A DNA stretch of 64,000 nucleotides, taken from Nonomuraea muscovyensis (GTDB lineage Bacteria > Actinomycetota > Actinomycetes > Streptosporangiales > Streptosporangiaceae). Both the position numbers and the translations under genes were made by a program. The notes beneath the pieces were generated by a model. That model had not been told where the DNA came from. It ran no database searches and worked only from the letters and a program-made list of their open reading frames with translations. Below, piece after piece: positions 46,732 through 57,045 of this stretch. Location: contig NZ_JACHJB010000002.1 of NCBI RefSeq assembly GCF_014207745.1, positions 1,674,001 through 1,738,000 of the forward strand, written 5' to 3'. Position 1 is the first letter of the stretch. Each line of letters begins with the position of its first letter.

Positions 46732-47706
46732 TCAGCTCCCTGTCTCGGAGGGTGACGGGGTCGCGGTGGGTAGCGCGGGGGTGAACGCCGAGACGCCCGG
46801 GCCGATGCCGTACTGGCCGGCGTCCCCGCTCACCTGCTCTCGCAGAGCGTAGACGATCACGACGCGGCCCGCGGGTATATCGGGGGTGTCGACGGTCGAG
46901 ACGCGCTTGGCGGCGTCGCCGTCGTCGCGCACGGCGGTGATCATGCCTCCGGCGGAGGCCGCGGTGGCGGCGCTCCCGGTGACCACGGTGCCCTTGCCCG
47001 CGGCGTCGAGCGCGGTGGCGACGGAGACCAGGGCGTCGGCCTGGGCCTCGGCGTTGTCGCCGGTGAAGGGCTTTTCGGGGGCGAACATGACGGCGAGCGT
47101 GGCGCGCTTGCCCGGGTCGCCGTCGACGCTGAGCAGGTCGCCGGCCTCGAAGCCGTCGAGCACGCCGGGGGTCGCCGCGTTGGCGGTGCCGGCCTGCGCG
47201 GCGTCGGTGGTCATGAGGGTGGCGGCGAGCAGCGCGCCGGCCTTGTCGTAGGCGGTCGCGGTCGGGGCGAAGGCCATGCCTTCGGGCTTGAGCTGGGTGG
47301 CCAGCCCGTCGATCACACCCGAGCTCTTGGGGTCGAGGAAGCTCTCGGCCAGCACCACCCGCCCCGCGATGGCCGCGCCCGCCTGGAGGAGCACCTGGTG
47401 CTGGGCCTCTCGGTAGGCGGTGCTGGCGCCGGGGGCCTCGACGAGCAGGACGCGCTCGCCGTTCAGCTCTTTCTCGACCAGCTTCTGCGTCAGCGCGGTG
47501 ACGAACTCGTTGTTGCCGCCCTCCTTGCTGCGCAGCGCGTCGAGGTCGGCGGTGAGACCGTCGTTGGCCTTGGCCATCAGCTCGTTGGTCCTCTTGACGG
47601 TCTCGATCGCGGGCTCCTGGAGCAGCGTGGTGCCCAGGACGATGCCCACGGCCAGCGCCAGGAAGATCGCGACGATGGAGACGAGGTGATAACGGAAATC
47701 GATCAC
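46732..47706 (-). CDS. steB: SteB/MctB-family envelope protein (annotated copper transporter)
   Basis: The GTG at 47706 overlaps the steA stop (GTGA) and gives 324 residues. One N-terminal membrane helix (DFRYHLVSIVAIFLALAVGIVLGTTLL) is followed by a coiled coil and a large extracellular domain ending in a Thr/Ser/Pro tail. MctB of Mycobacterium is linked to copper resistance; the Corynebacterium and Streptomyces homologue SteB acts with SteA in cell envelope assembly and division. The coupling with steA favours the second role. Confidence 0.9.
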   Translation of the reverse strand: MIDFRYHLVSIVAIFLALAVGIVLGTTLLQEPAIETVKRTNELMAKANDGLTADLDALRSKEGGNNEFVTALTQKLVEKELNGERVLLVEAPGASTAYREAQHQVLLQAGAAIAGRVVLAESFLDPKSSGVIDGLATQLKPEGMAFAPTATAYDKAGALLAATLMTTDAAQAGTANAATPGVLDGFEAGDLLSVDGDPGKRATLAVMFAPEKPFTGDNAEAQADALVSVATALDAAGKGTVVTGSAATAASAGGMITAVRDDGDAAKRVSTVDTPDIPAGRVVIVYALREQVSGDAGQYGIGPGVSAFTPALPTATPSPSETGS

Positions 47707-48902
47707 GAGAAGAGTCCGACCAGCCAGAAGATGAACGCGTTCCAGACGACTTGCAGGCCGTTCAGCCAGCCGCGGCCGATCGGCGACAGGAAGATCGCGA
47801 CGCCCATGGTGGTCAGGGCGGTGATCACGAGCAGGAGCAGCTGCGAGGTGGAGATGCGGCTGCGGTAGAGCCTGCTCACCCCCTTGGCGTCGACGAGCTT
47901 GCTGCCGACGCGCAACCGGGTGAGGAAGGTGCTGGCCATGCCGGAGCGCCCCTTGTCGAGGAACTCCTCCAGCGTGCCGTGGGTGCCGACGGCGACGATC
48001 AGCTCGGCGCCCTTGTCGTCGGCAAGCAGCATCGCGATGTCCTCGCTGGTGCCGGTGGCGGGGAAGATGACGGCTTCGCGGCCGAGTTGGTGGACGCGCT
48101 CCAGGCCGGGCGCCCTGCCGTCGCGGTAGGCGTGCACGACGAGCTCGGCGCCGCAGGTGAGGGCCTTGGTGGAGACGGAGTCGAAGTCGCCCACGATCAC
48201 GTCGGGCAGGTAGCCCGCCTCCAGCAGCGCGTCGGCGCCTCCGTCGACGCCGATGAGCACCGGGCGGTATTCGCGGATGTAGGGGCGGAGGGTGGCGATG
48301 TCCTCCTTGTAGTGGTAGCCGCGCACGACGATGAGGACGTGGCGGCCCTCCATGGGGGTGCGGATCTCGGGGACGCCGACTCCGTCGATGAGCAGCTTGC
48401 CCTCGCCGCGCACGTATTCCATGGTGTTGACGGCGAACGCCTCGATCTGGACCGCCAGCCCGGCCCTGGCCTCGGCCATGGCCGCCTCGACGGCCTCGTG
48501 GGTCTGCTCGTCGCCCTTGCCCGCCGGCTCGTCGTCGAGGTAGACGACGCCTTCGTGCAGGCGGACGACGTCGCCGTCCTTGACCCGCTCGAACAGCTCC
48601 GGGGTGGCGTTGTCGACGAACGACACCCCCGCCTCCAGCAAAATCTGGGGCCCCAGGTTGGGATAGCGGCCGCTGATACCGGCCGCGACGTTCACCACCG
48701 CCGCCGCTCCGCACGCGACAAGCGCCTCCGCGCTGACCCGGTCGACGTCGACGTGATCGATAATCGCTATCTCACCGGGCTGGAGGCGTTTGGTGAGCCT
48801 CTTCGTCCGCCGATCGATTCTCGCCACTGCCGTGACACCGGGAAGGTCGTCGACCTTCCTGCCGCGGAGGCCCGGCATCCTGCTCCCCGGAACCTTCATC
48901 AT
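47703..48902 (-). CDS. steA: SteA-like cytokinetic/envelope protein
   Basis: About 399 residues from the ATG at 48902, with AGGA 6 bp upstream; a GTG at 48938 is an alternative. The central part has a thiamin-pyrophosphokinase-like fold (VIGVDGGADALLEAGYLPDVIVGDFDSVS) without the full catalytic set. Two hydrophobic segments end the protein (LLLLVITALTTMGVAIFLSP and VVWNAFIFWLVGLF). SteA partners SteB in actinobacterial cell division and envelope integrity. The gene is coupled to steB. Confidence 0.92.
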   Translation of the reverse strand: MMKVPGSRMPGLRGRKVDDLPGVTAVARIDRRTKRLTKRLQPGEIAIIDHVDVDRVSAEALVACGAAAVVNVAAGISGRYPNLGPQILLEAGVSFVDNATPELFERVKDGDVVRLHEGVVYLDDEPAGKGDEQTHEAVEAAMAEARAGLAVQIEAFAVNTMEYVRGEGKLLIDGVGVPEIRTPMEGRHVLIVVRGYHYKEDIATLRPYIREYRPVLIGVDGGADALLEAGYLPDVIVGDFDSVSTKALTCGAELVVHAYRDGRAPGLERVHQLGREAVIFPATGTSEDIAMLLADDKGAELIVAVGTHGTLEEFLDKGRSGMASTFLTRLRVGSKLVDAKGVSRLYRSRISTSQLLLLVITALTTMGVAIFLSPIGRGWLNGLQVVWNAFIFWLVGLFS

Positions 48903-49035
48903 GAACATCCTGCCAGAGCGAAACAGCTGAGCGGCCACGCACCGCGGGGCGTGTCCGCTATGTCACTCAGCTCATCCGTCCGGTCCGTCACGAACATCAC
49001 TCGGCTCCCGCCGGGGAGCGGCTGGGCATCCCTGA

Positions 49036-50781
49036 TCACCGGTCTGCGGCGGCCAGCCCCAGCAACTCCTCGGCATGGGCCCTGCCCAGCTCGGAGTCCT
49101 CCATGCCCGCCAGCATGCGTGACAGCTCGCGGACCCTGCCCTCGTGGTCGAGCGTCACGACACCGCTGCGCACGACGCTGCCGTCGCTGGTCTTCTCCAC
49201 CACCAGGTGCTGGTCGGCGAAGGCGGCCACCTGCGGCAGGTGGGTGACGACGATGACCTGCGCGGTGCGGGCCAGCCGGGCGAGCCTGCGCCCGATCTCC
49301 ACCGCGGCCTTGCCGCCGACCCCGGCGTCGACCTCGTCGAAGACGAACGTGGGCACCGGGTCGGCCCCGGCGAAGACGACCTCGATGGCGAGCATGACGC
49401 GGCTGAGCTCACCACCGGAGGCGCCCTTGTTGAGCGGGAGCGGCGGCGCGGCCGGGTGTGCCGCCATGCGCAGCTCGACCTCGTCGACGCCTTCGGGCCC
49501 GAAGTCGGCGGTCCGGGTGAGCTGGACGACCACGCGGGCGTGCGGCATGGCCAGCGCGGTCAGCTCCTCGGTGACGGCCCGGCCGAACCGCTCGGCGGCG
49601 GCCTCGCGCACCTTGGTCAGCTCGGCGGCCAGCTCGGTGAGCCGGACGGTCAGCTCCTCGTGCTCGCGGCCCAGCTCCCCGATGCGGTCGTCGTCGCCCT
49701 CCAGCTCACCCAGCCGGGCGGCCGAGCGCTGGGCCCAGGCCAGGACGGACGCGCTGTCCTCGCCGTACTTGCGGATCAGCCCGGACAGCAGCGCCCGCCG
49801 CTCCTGCACCGCGGCCAGCCGGGCGGGGTCGGCCTCGACGGACTCGGCGTAGGCGGCCAGGTCGGTGGCGACGTCGGAGATCAGATAGCCCGCCTCGGCG
49901 AGCCGGTCAGCCATCCCGGCCAGCTCGGCGTCGAAGTCGCGCACCGCGTCGACGGCCGCGCGCGCCTCGCCGAGCAGCGAGATGACGTCGCGCCCGCCGT
50001 CGGCGGTCTGCATCGGGTCGCCGAGCAACGCCGTGTGAGCGCTGGTGGCGGCGCCGCGCAACGCGTCGGCGTGTGACAGGCGCTCCTCCTCCCCGCGCAG
50101 TTCGACGTCCTCGCCGGGCTTGGGATCGACCTTCTCGATCTCGTCGAGGCCGAACCGCAGCATGTCGGCCTCCTGGGCCCGCTCGCGCGCCCGCGTGGTG
50201 AGCTCCTCCAACTGCGCGGCGACCTGCTTGTGCCGTTTGTACGCCTGGGTGTAGGCACGCAGCGGCTTGACCAGGTCGTTTCCGGCATAGCGGTCGAGCG
50301 CGGCGCGCTGCCTGGCTGGCTGGAGCAGCCGCTGCTGGTCCATCTGCCCGTGCACGGCGACCAGGTCGTCGGCGAGGTAGGTGAGGGTGCCGACGGGCAC
50401 GGTGCGCCCACCCAGCCACGCCCTGGAGCGGCCCTCGGCCGAGACCGTGCGGGAGATGATCAGCTCGCCCTCGTCGACCTCGCCACCGATGTCCTCGACC
50501 TGCTGGGCTACGCGGCCGACGGGCTCGATGACGAGCGTGCCCTCGATCGTGGCCCGGTCGGCGCCCGGCCTGATGCGCGACGGATCGGCCCGACCGCCGA
50601 ACAGCAGCCCGAGCCCGGTGACGACCATCGTCTTGCCGGCACCGGTCTCGCCGGTGACCACGTTGAAGCCCGGCGAAAGCTCGAGGACGGCCTCATCGAT
50701 GACGCCGAGCCCCTGGATGCGGACCTCCTCGACCCTGGGTCGCAACTGCCCACTCCCGTCGCTCCGAACACCTGTGCGCAT
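49036..50781 (-). CDS. recN: DNA repair protein RecN
   Basis: The protein is 581 residues. Walker A is VVTGETGAGKTMVVTGLGLL, the central part is coiled coil, the signature region is NKGASGGELSRVMLAIEVVF, and Walker B is TFVFDEVDAGVGGKAA. RecN is an SMC-like ATPase acting at double-strand breaks. A TTG at 50745 with GGGAG upstream gives a start closer to family length. Near the annotated ATG lies GCACAGGTGTTC, a half-conserved SOS-box-like sequence. Confidence 0.96.
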   Translation of the reverse strand: MRTGVRSDGSGQLRPRVEEVRIQGLGVIDEAVLELSPGFNVVTGETGAGKTMVVTGLGLLFGGRADPSRIRPGADRATIEGTLVIEPVGRVAQQVEDIGGEVDEGELIISRTVSAEGRSRAWLGGRTVPVGTLTYLADDLVAVHGQMDQQRLLQPARQRAALDRYAGNDLVKPLRAYTQAYKRHKQVAAQLEELTTRARERAQEADMLRFGLDEIEKVDPKPGEDVELRGEEERLSHADALRGAATSAHTALLGDPMQTADGGRDVISLLGEARAAVDAVRDFDAELAGMADRLAEAGYLISDVATDLAAYAESVEADPARLAAVQERRALLSGLIRKYGEDSASVLAWAQRSAARLGELEGDDDRIGELGREHEELTVRLTELAAELTKVREAAAERFGRAVTEELTALAMPHARVVVQLTRTADFGPEGVDEVELRMAAHPAAPPLPLNKGASGGELSRVMLAIEVVFAGADPVPTFVFDEVDAGVGGKAAVEIGRRLARLARTAQVIVVTHLPQVAAFADQHLVVEKTSDGSVVRSGVVTLDHEGRVRELSRMLAGMEDSELGRAHAEELLGLAAADR

Positions 50782-50811
50782 GTGATCCTACGCGCCTGCC
50801 AGCCCATTGAC

Positions 50812-51725
50812 TCAGGGACGCACCCGTCCACGCCAGCCCTGAACGGGTAGTTCGAACTTGGCGACCAACCTGTCGGTGAACGGCGCGCCGGTGCTCTCCA
50901 CGCCGTGCAGCCGGGCCAGCCGTACCGGCTCGGCGCCGCGCCGGACCTCGACCCGCGAGCCGGACGGCAGGTCGAACCGGCGCCGCCCGTCGCACCACAG
51001 CACACCGCCGGGCGTGTCGGGCAGGATCTCGACGGCCATGGTGGAACGCGGCGAGACGACCAGCGGCCGGGCGAACAGCGCGTGCGCGCTGATCGGCACC
51101 AGGAGCAGGGCCTCCACCTCGGGCCAGACCACCGGGCCGCCGGCGGAGAACGCGTAGGCGGTCGAGCCGGTCGGCGTGGCGCAGATCACGCCGTCACAGC
51201 CCCACCGCGACAGGGGCCGACCGTCGATCTCGGCCACGACTTCCAGCATGCGGTCACGCTTTTCCACCGACGCCTCGTTCAGCGCCCACGTGTCGGCGAT
51301 GACCTGGCCGTTCTGCCGGGCCAGCACGTCGATCGTCATGCGTTCCTCGACGTCGTAGCGGCCGGCGACCACGCCGTCGACGGCCGAGGCGAGATCGGCG
51401 ACCTCGGCCTCGGCCAGGAAGCCGACGTGGCCGAGGTTGACGCCGAGCAGCGGCGTGCCGGCGGGCCGGGCCAGCTCGGCCGAGCGCAGCAGCGAGCCGT
51501 CGCCGCCGAGCACGATGAGGACCTCGGCGTCCTTGGCGGCGCTCGGGTCGCCGGGCACCACCTCGGCGCCGGCACAGCCGATCTCGGCGGCCTCCACGTC
51601 GAGCACCCTGACGGTCAGACCGGCGCCGATCAGGCGGTTGATCACGAGGCGGGCGCTCTCGACCGCCGCCTCGCGGCCCGTGTGCGCGGTGACCAGCACG
51701 GTGCGTTGCGTACGGCTCGTACGGT

Positions 51726-51729
<4 letters not shown>
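50812..51729 (-). CDS. nadK: NAD kinase
   Basis: The protein is 305 residues. The GGDG motif (IVLGGDGSLLRSAEL) and LLGVNLGHVGFLAE are present, as is the NE-containing loop TWALNEASVEKRDRML and the Gly-rich GCDGVICATPTGSTAYAFSAGGP segment. It makes NADP from NAD. Its start overlaps the tlyA stop by 4 bp, and recN follows 30 bp downstream. Confidence 0.97.
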
Positions 51730-52534
<805 letters not shown>

Positions 52535-52538
<4 letters not shown>

Positions 52539-52693
52539 TGGTCGTCCACGGCGGCGAGCGTGGCCTCGAGCCCGGCGAACGCCTCCTCGAACACCCCCAC
52601 GTGCTCGCTCACCGGCAGGCCGGCCAGGCGGCCGAGGCCGGTGAGCACCGCGTCGACCCGATCGTCTCCGGTCTGCTCCGGCAGCGCACTCAT
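52535..52693 (-). CDS. small acidic conserved protein upstream of tlyA
   Basis: About 52 residues from the ATG at 52693 (SALPEQTGDDRVDAVLTGL, then EHVGVFEEAFAGLEATLA). It is acidic and helical. A similar tiny protein precedes tlyA in many actinomycetes. The stop overlaps the tlyA start by 4 bp. The function is unknown. Confidence 0.75.
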
Positions 52694-52820
52694 GACACGA
52701 CGGTAACGCCTCACGCGAGCGCCCGGCACCTCGGCGGGTGTGTCACACGTTGAGGGGGCATACGGGGTGCCACAGATGTGGAACGCTACCTCCGGACAAG
52801 GCCCAGAAAGGATACGCACC

Positions 52821-53168
52821 ATGGCAAGCGTCGAGGAGTGCCGGGCGGCACTGGCCAAGCTCGTCGCCCAGTTCCACGAGATCGACGAGAGGGACCGGGC
52901 CAAGCACGTGGTCGAGCGCACGCTCAGCTGCCGCGTCTCCGACCTCGGCGTGATGTTCTACGGCCGGCTGCACCATGACGGTCTGGACCCGTTCGAGGAG
53001 AACCCTCCGGCCGACGGGCGGACGCCCGACGTACGGCTGACGATCGTGAGCGACGACCTGATCGCGCTGGTCGACGGGGAGCTCGACCTGGCCCGTGCGC
53101 TGCTCGGGGGCAGGGTGAAGGTCGAGGCCAGCTTCGGCGACCTGTTGCGCCTGCGCCGCCTGCTCTGA
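52821..53168 (+). CDS. SCP2 sterol-carrier-domain protein
   Basis: About 115 residues from the ATG at 52821 with AAAGGA upstream. The SCP2 fold appears as an N-terminal helix, then RLTIVSDDLIALVDGELDLARALLGGRVKVEASFGDLLRL. Such stand-alone domains bind lipids or hydrophobic cofactors in the cytoplasm. It is divergent from the tlyA operon. Confidence 0.88.
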   Translation: MASVEECRAALAKLVAQFHEIDERDRAKHVVERTLSCRVSDLGVMFYGRLHHDGLDPFEENPPADGRTPDVRLTIVSDDLIALVDGELDLARALLGGRVKVEASFGDLLRLRRLL

Positions 53169-53433
53169 CGGTGGTTGACCCACCCGCCGCCCACCGCCCG
53201 CCGACCGCCGCCCGAGATATTCAATGCTGCCGCCAACCATTTGGCGACGGGCCGAACACATGGGTCACATCTGACCTGCGCCCGCACCGCCCCGCGCACC
53301 CGTGCCAAGGCCCGGCCCGCCCCAAAGCTCCCGTGCCAGAGACAAGCCACACGCCACGAACCTGGTCATGAGGATCCCCGCCGGGTCGCTCGCCACCCGC
53401 TGGCGGCATGCCCGATCCCACCGAACAGAACAG

Positions 53434-54405
53434 CTAGCCGATGCGGTCGAGCACCTGCTTGATCGCATCTTCCTCGACCCGCCCCTGCCCCGCTCGAGCC
53501 CAGGCCGCGTCACACGCCGCCCGCAGCCCGTCGATCCGGCTGCCGTCCCCCTCCAACCGCAGCACGTCGTCCACCCACCGGGCCCGCCAGCCGCCGCACG
53601 CGCCTTCTCGCACCTCCGGGTACGGTTCGAGCAGCGCGGACAGCCCCTCGGCGAGGTACGTGGGCCGGTGCTCGGGAGCGGCTGTGAGCAGGTCGAGCGG
53701 CGTGGCCACCCCGGTGAGCACCACGAGACCGTCCACCCCCGCTTTCATGGCCCCCTCGATGTCGGTGTCCAGCCGATCCCCGACGACCAGCGGCCGGCGC
53801 GCCCCGGTGCGGAGCACCGACTCGCGGTGCAGTGGCGGATCCGGCTTGCCCGCATACACCGGCTCCACCCCCGTCGCCGCGGCGATGACCCGCACCATCG
53901 ACCCGTTCCCCGGCAACTCGCCACGGTCGGTGGGCATGGTGCCGTCCCTGTTGGACGCGACGAACAGCGCCCCCTGCCGAACCGCCAGCGCCCCCTCCGC
54001 CAGCAGCCCGTACGACAGCCCGGGCGCTATCCCCTGCACCACGGCGGCGGGCGCCTCCAACGCCGTGCTGACCGGCCTGAGCCCCCGGTCCCGGACGGCC
54101 AGCCGCAGCCCGGTCCCCCCGACGACCAGGACGTTCGAGCCGGGCGGAACGCGCTCCGCCACCACCCGGGCCGCAGCCTGGGCGGACGTCACGACGTCGG
54201 CCGCGCCGGCGGGCACCCCAAGCTCTCGCAGGTGCGCGGCGATGGCCGCCGGCGTCCGCGAGGCGTTGTTGGTCACGTACGCGAGCCGCGCGCCTCTCCC
54301 GCGCGCCGCCTCCAACGCCTCGGGCGCCCCCGGCACCGCGTGCCTACCCAGGTAGACGACCCCGTCGAGGTCGAGCAGCAGGGTGTCGTAGCCGTCGATC
54401 AGCAC
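53434..54405 (-). CDS. HAD-superfamily phosphatase, NagD-like
   Basis: The protein is 323 residues. HAD motif I is LLLDLDGVVYLG, motif II is YVTNNASRTP, and motifs III/IV are GKPDPPL and VVGDRLDTDIEGA. The cap is of the NagD/p-nitrophenyl phosphatase type (C2). Probable substrates are small phosphorylated metabolites such as glycerol phosphate, glycolate phosphate or UMP. The C-terminal 50 residues are extra compared with NagD. Confidence 0.9.
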   Translation of the reverse strand: MLIDGYDTLLLDLDGVVYLGRHAVPGAPEALEAARGRGARLAYVTNNASRTPAAIAAHLRELGVPAGAADVVTSAQAAARVVAERVPPGSNVLVVGGTGLRLAVRDRGLRPVSTALEAPAAVVQGIAPGLSYGLLAEGALAVRQGALFVASNRDGTMPTDRGELPGNGSMVRVIAAATGVEPVYAGKPDPPLHRESVLRTGARRPLVVGDRLDTDIEGAMKAGVDGLVVLTGVATPLDLLTAAPEHRPTYLAEGLSALLEPYPEVREGACGGWRARWVDDVLRLEGDGSRIDGLRAACDAAWARAGQGRVEEDAIKQVLDRIG

Positions 54406-54850
54406 GTGGCCCCTTTTCGTCGCACTCTTACGCCTGTGTGACTCTAACGCCGCCCATCACCCACACCGCGGGCCAGCCCACTCTCATCCCCGGCCCCACC
54501 ACGCCGGCTGCTCCTCGACCTCGGCCACATCGCTCGCGCAAGGATTTGCCCGCGCTCCAACGGCGGCGAGCGTCAGACGGATCGCGCGGGTCGTTGAGCT
54601 GGAGGACATGCGCCATCGGCCGGGTGAGCATCCCACTCACCACCCGACCGAATCACCCCACGCAACCCACTCACCACACAGCCAAGTCACCAGCCACAAC
54701 CGCACACCACGGGAAACCAGCCACCACACCACCTACACGCACCGCGGGGCCAGGCCATCGCCGAGGGCTCCATCACCGCACCTCAAAACCCTTGAGCCCC
54801 TGCGGCAAACCCGTCAGCCGCGTGCCGTCACCGCTCCCATGCACCCGCCC
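54406..54850. other. AC-skewed intergenic stretch
   Basis: The region holds no gene. From about 54625 to 54775 the plus strand is strongly enriched in A and C (CACC, CCAC and ACCA words) with few G and T, unlike the surroundings. Frames through it give Thr/Pro/His-rich translations without homology. It lies between the HAD gene promoter and the 3' end of the TPR gene. I see no clear hairpin. Confidence 0.5.
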
Positions 54851-55279
54851 CTACCGTGACATCTCCCGGCGAGCGCGCAACGTGGCCCGTACGCTTTTCA
54901 ACGCGGACACGTAGTGGCGCTCATCGGGACGCATGGCCACGGCTATCGCCAACGGCTCCTGCGCCCCTTCCACGTCTCCTGTCCGCCACAACGCCAGCCC
55001 GAGCCCGAAGTGGGCGTAGTCCTCCGCGGGATTGGCGTCGACGATCTGCCGGAAGCTCTCCGCCGCCTCCGCGTACTGCCGCGAGTTGAACTGGGCCCGG
55101 GCCAGCGCCTCGCGGATGCTGCGCGAGCCGGGCTCGGCCAGGGCGGCGCGTTCGAGAAGCGCGGCGGCCGCAGCCGGACTGCCCTCCTGCAGAAGTCTCA
55201 CCCCACGCTGGTACCAGTCGTAAACGTGGCCTTCCGGGGCGCCGGGGGAATCATCGTGGGGATTCGTTCCTTGGACCAT
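54851..55279 (-). CDS. tetratricopeptide-repeat protein
   Basis: The ATG at 55279 follows GGAG at 9-bp spacing and gives about 142 residues; an upstream ATG at 55297 is possible. Three TPR-like helical pairs are visible (YDWYQRGVRLLQEGSPAAAAALLERAALAEPG, SIREALARAQFNSRQYAEAAESF, DYAHFGLGLALWRTGDVEGAQEPL). It is probably an adaptor. It is divergent from the DUF1015 gene. Confidence 0.85.
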   Translation of the reverse strand: MVQGTNPHDDSPGAPEGHVYDWYQRGVRLLQEGSPAAAAALLERAALAEPGSRSIREALARAQFNSRQYAEAAESFRQIVDANPAEDYAHFGLGLALWRTGDVEGAQEPLAIAVAMRPDERHYVSALKSVRATLRARREMSR

Positions 55280-55389
55280 ACGTGAGGTCTCCTTCATCGA
55301 CAGACGACGGATCCGCTCGGTTCGCCGCGTCACCGGGCGCGGCTGGGGCGTTGGGGCGACTTCCAGAGGACTCAGACCTTTATGGGAGC

Positions 55390-56832
55390 ATGCCCGGTAT
55401 GGGCACTCCTGAACTGCCGGTGCCGGATGGACTGGTGCTACGGCCCTTCCGCGGCGTCCGCTTCGCCGTCGACGATCCAGCCAAGGTGACGTCTCCGCCC
55501 TACGACCTGATCTCCAACGGCGATGTCCGTGCGCTCCTTGACTCCCATCCCAACAACGTCGTACGGCTCATCCTTCCCTGCACGTCGCCCCAGGCCACTC
55601 CGCAGGAAGAGGCAGGTCAGGCCGCCACGCCGGCGACTGAGCCCGCCGCCACCCCGCCCGGCACCTCCCCGGCCACCCATCCCGACGACGGCCGGCGAAT
55701 TCCGGCGCCTGACGACCGGACCGACTCCGGCGACCAGAAGTACGGCCCCGCCCGCGACACCCTGCGCGCCTGGCTGTCCTCGGGTGTCCTCGTTCGAGAC
55801 GACCTCCCCGCCCTCTACGCCTACGAACAGAGCGGCGCCGGAGTCCTGCAGCGCGGTCTCATCGGAGACGTCGGCCTGGCCGACCCGGCTCAGGGGATCA
55901 TCCTGCCCCACGAGGACGTCTTCCCCGGTCCCGTCGCCGACCGCCTGGCCTTGATGAGCACCACCCAGGCCAACCTCGAACCCATCTTCCTCCTTTACAA
56001 CGGCGACCACGGTGCGGCGACGCGCCTGGTGGAGGAGGTGGCCACCACGCGCGCCCCCTTGATCCACGCACGCACGGACGACGGCCTGAGCCACCGCCTG
56101 TGGGCGATCACCGACCAGGCCGAGATCGACGCCGTCAACGCCGACCTGCGCCCCCGCCAAGCCCTCATCGCCGACGGCCATCACCGGTACGCGACGTACC
56201 GCATCCTCCAGCGCCAGGAGCACGCCGCCCGCACGACGCCGATCCCACCTGCCACCCCTCAGGTGGGCCCGTGGGACTTCGGGCTGGCGCTCCTTGTCGA
56301 CTCCACCGCGTACCCACCCGACCTCAAAGCCATCCACCGCGTCATCCCCGGCCTTCCGCTGGCCCAGGCCGCGGCACGGGCAAAGGGGTCGTGGCAGGTG
56401 CACGACCATCCCACGCTCGCCGAGGGCCTGGCCGCGCTGGACGCGGCGGCGGAGCCCGCCTTCCTGCTGGCGGGTGAGGGCGGCAGCCATCTGCTCACCG
56501 ATCCCGACCCCACGCAGCTGGCACACGCCATGCCTGCCGACCATTCCGATCGCTGGAACTCACTGAACACCGCCGTCCTCACCCGATTCGTCATGCCCAA
56601 GGTGTGGGGCATGGAGGAGGACGAGCAGGCCGTGCGCATCGTCCACCACGACGCCCAAGCCGCCAGGGACCTCGCCGTCCGCTACGGTGGTACGGCGGTG
56701 ATCATCAAGCCACTCGCCGTCGACGACGTACTGGCCGTGGCCGCAGCCGGGGAACGGGTCCCGCGCAAGTCCACCTCCTTCGGCCCCAAGCCCAGAACGG
56801 GGCTGCTCCTACGCACGTTCGCCACAGAGTGA
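55390..56832 (+). CDS. DUF1015-family protein with a low-complexity insert
   Basis: About 480 residues from the ATG at 55390; the ATG at 55399 is equally plausible. Family signatures are PFRGVRFAVDDPAKVTSPPYDLIS near the start, IADGHHRYATY near residue 255, and KPLAVDDVLAVAAAGERVPRKSTSFGPKP near the end. A Thr/Pro/Ala-rich insert of about 45-50 residues near residues 68-120 interrupts the domain between VRLILP and KYGPARDTLRAW. The family has an uncharacterised role; a SerC-linked function in serine metabolism has been suggested for some members. Confidence 0.88.
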   Translation: MPGMGTPELPVPDGLVLRPFRGVRFAVDDPAKVTSPPYDLISNGDVRALLDSHPNNVVRLILPCTSPQATPQEEAGQAATPATEPAATPPGTSPATHPDDGRRIPAPDDRTDSGDQKYGPARDTLRAWLSSGVLVRDDLPALYAYEQSGAGVLQRGLIGDVGLADPAQGIILPHEDVFPGPVADRLALMSTTQANLEPIFLLYNGDHGAATRLVEEVATTRAPLIHARTDDGLSHRLWAITDQAEIDAVNADLRPRQALIADGHHRYATYRILQRQEHAARTTPIPPATPQVGPWDFGLALLVDSTAYPPDLKAIHRVIPGLPLAQAAARAKGSWQVHDHPTLAEGLAALDAAAEPAFLLAGEGGSHLLTDPDPTQLAHAMPADHSDRWNSLNTAVLTRFVMPKVWGMEEDEQAVRIVHHDAQAARDLAVRYGGTAVIIKPLAVDDVLAVAAAGERVPRKSTSFGPKPRTGLLLRTFATE

Positions 56833-57045
56833 CCCACACCATCACGGGCGCACCACCGTCACGGGCGACACCTACCCGGCGCACCGCCTGCCGGGCACAC
56901 CTTCCGCAGCCCGCCCGATGCCTCCAGGACGCCCCGCGCGTAGAGCCACCGACCGTCGAAGCACCTGGGCACCACCAGGCGGCGTGCCAGCCTGAACCAC
57001 GGCCTGGACTCAGGCGAGAGGCAGCCCCAAAGTGACGGCACTTCC

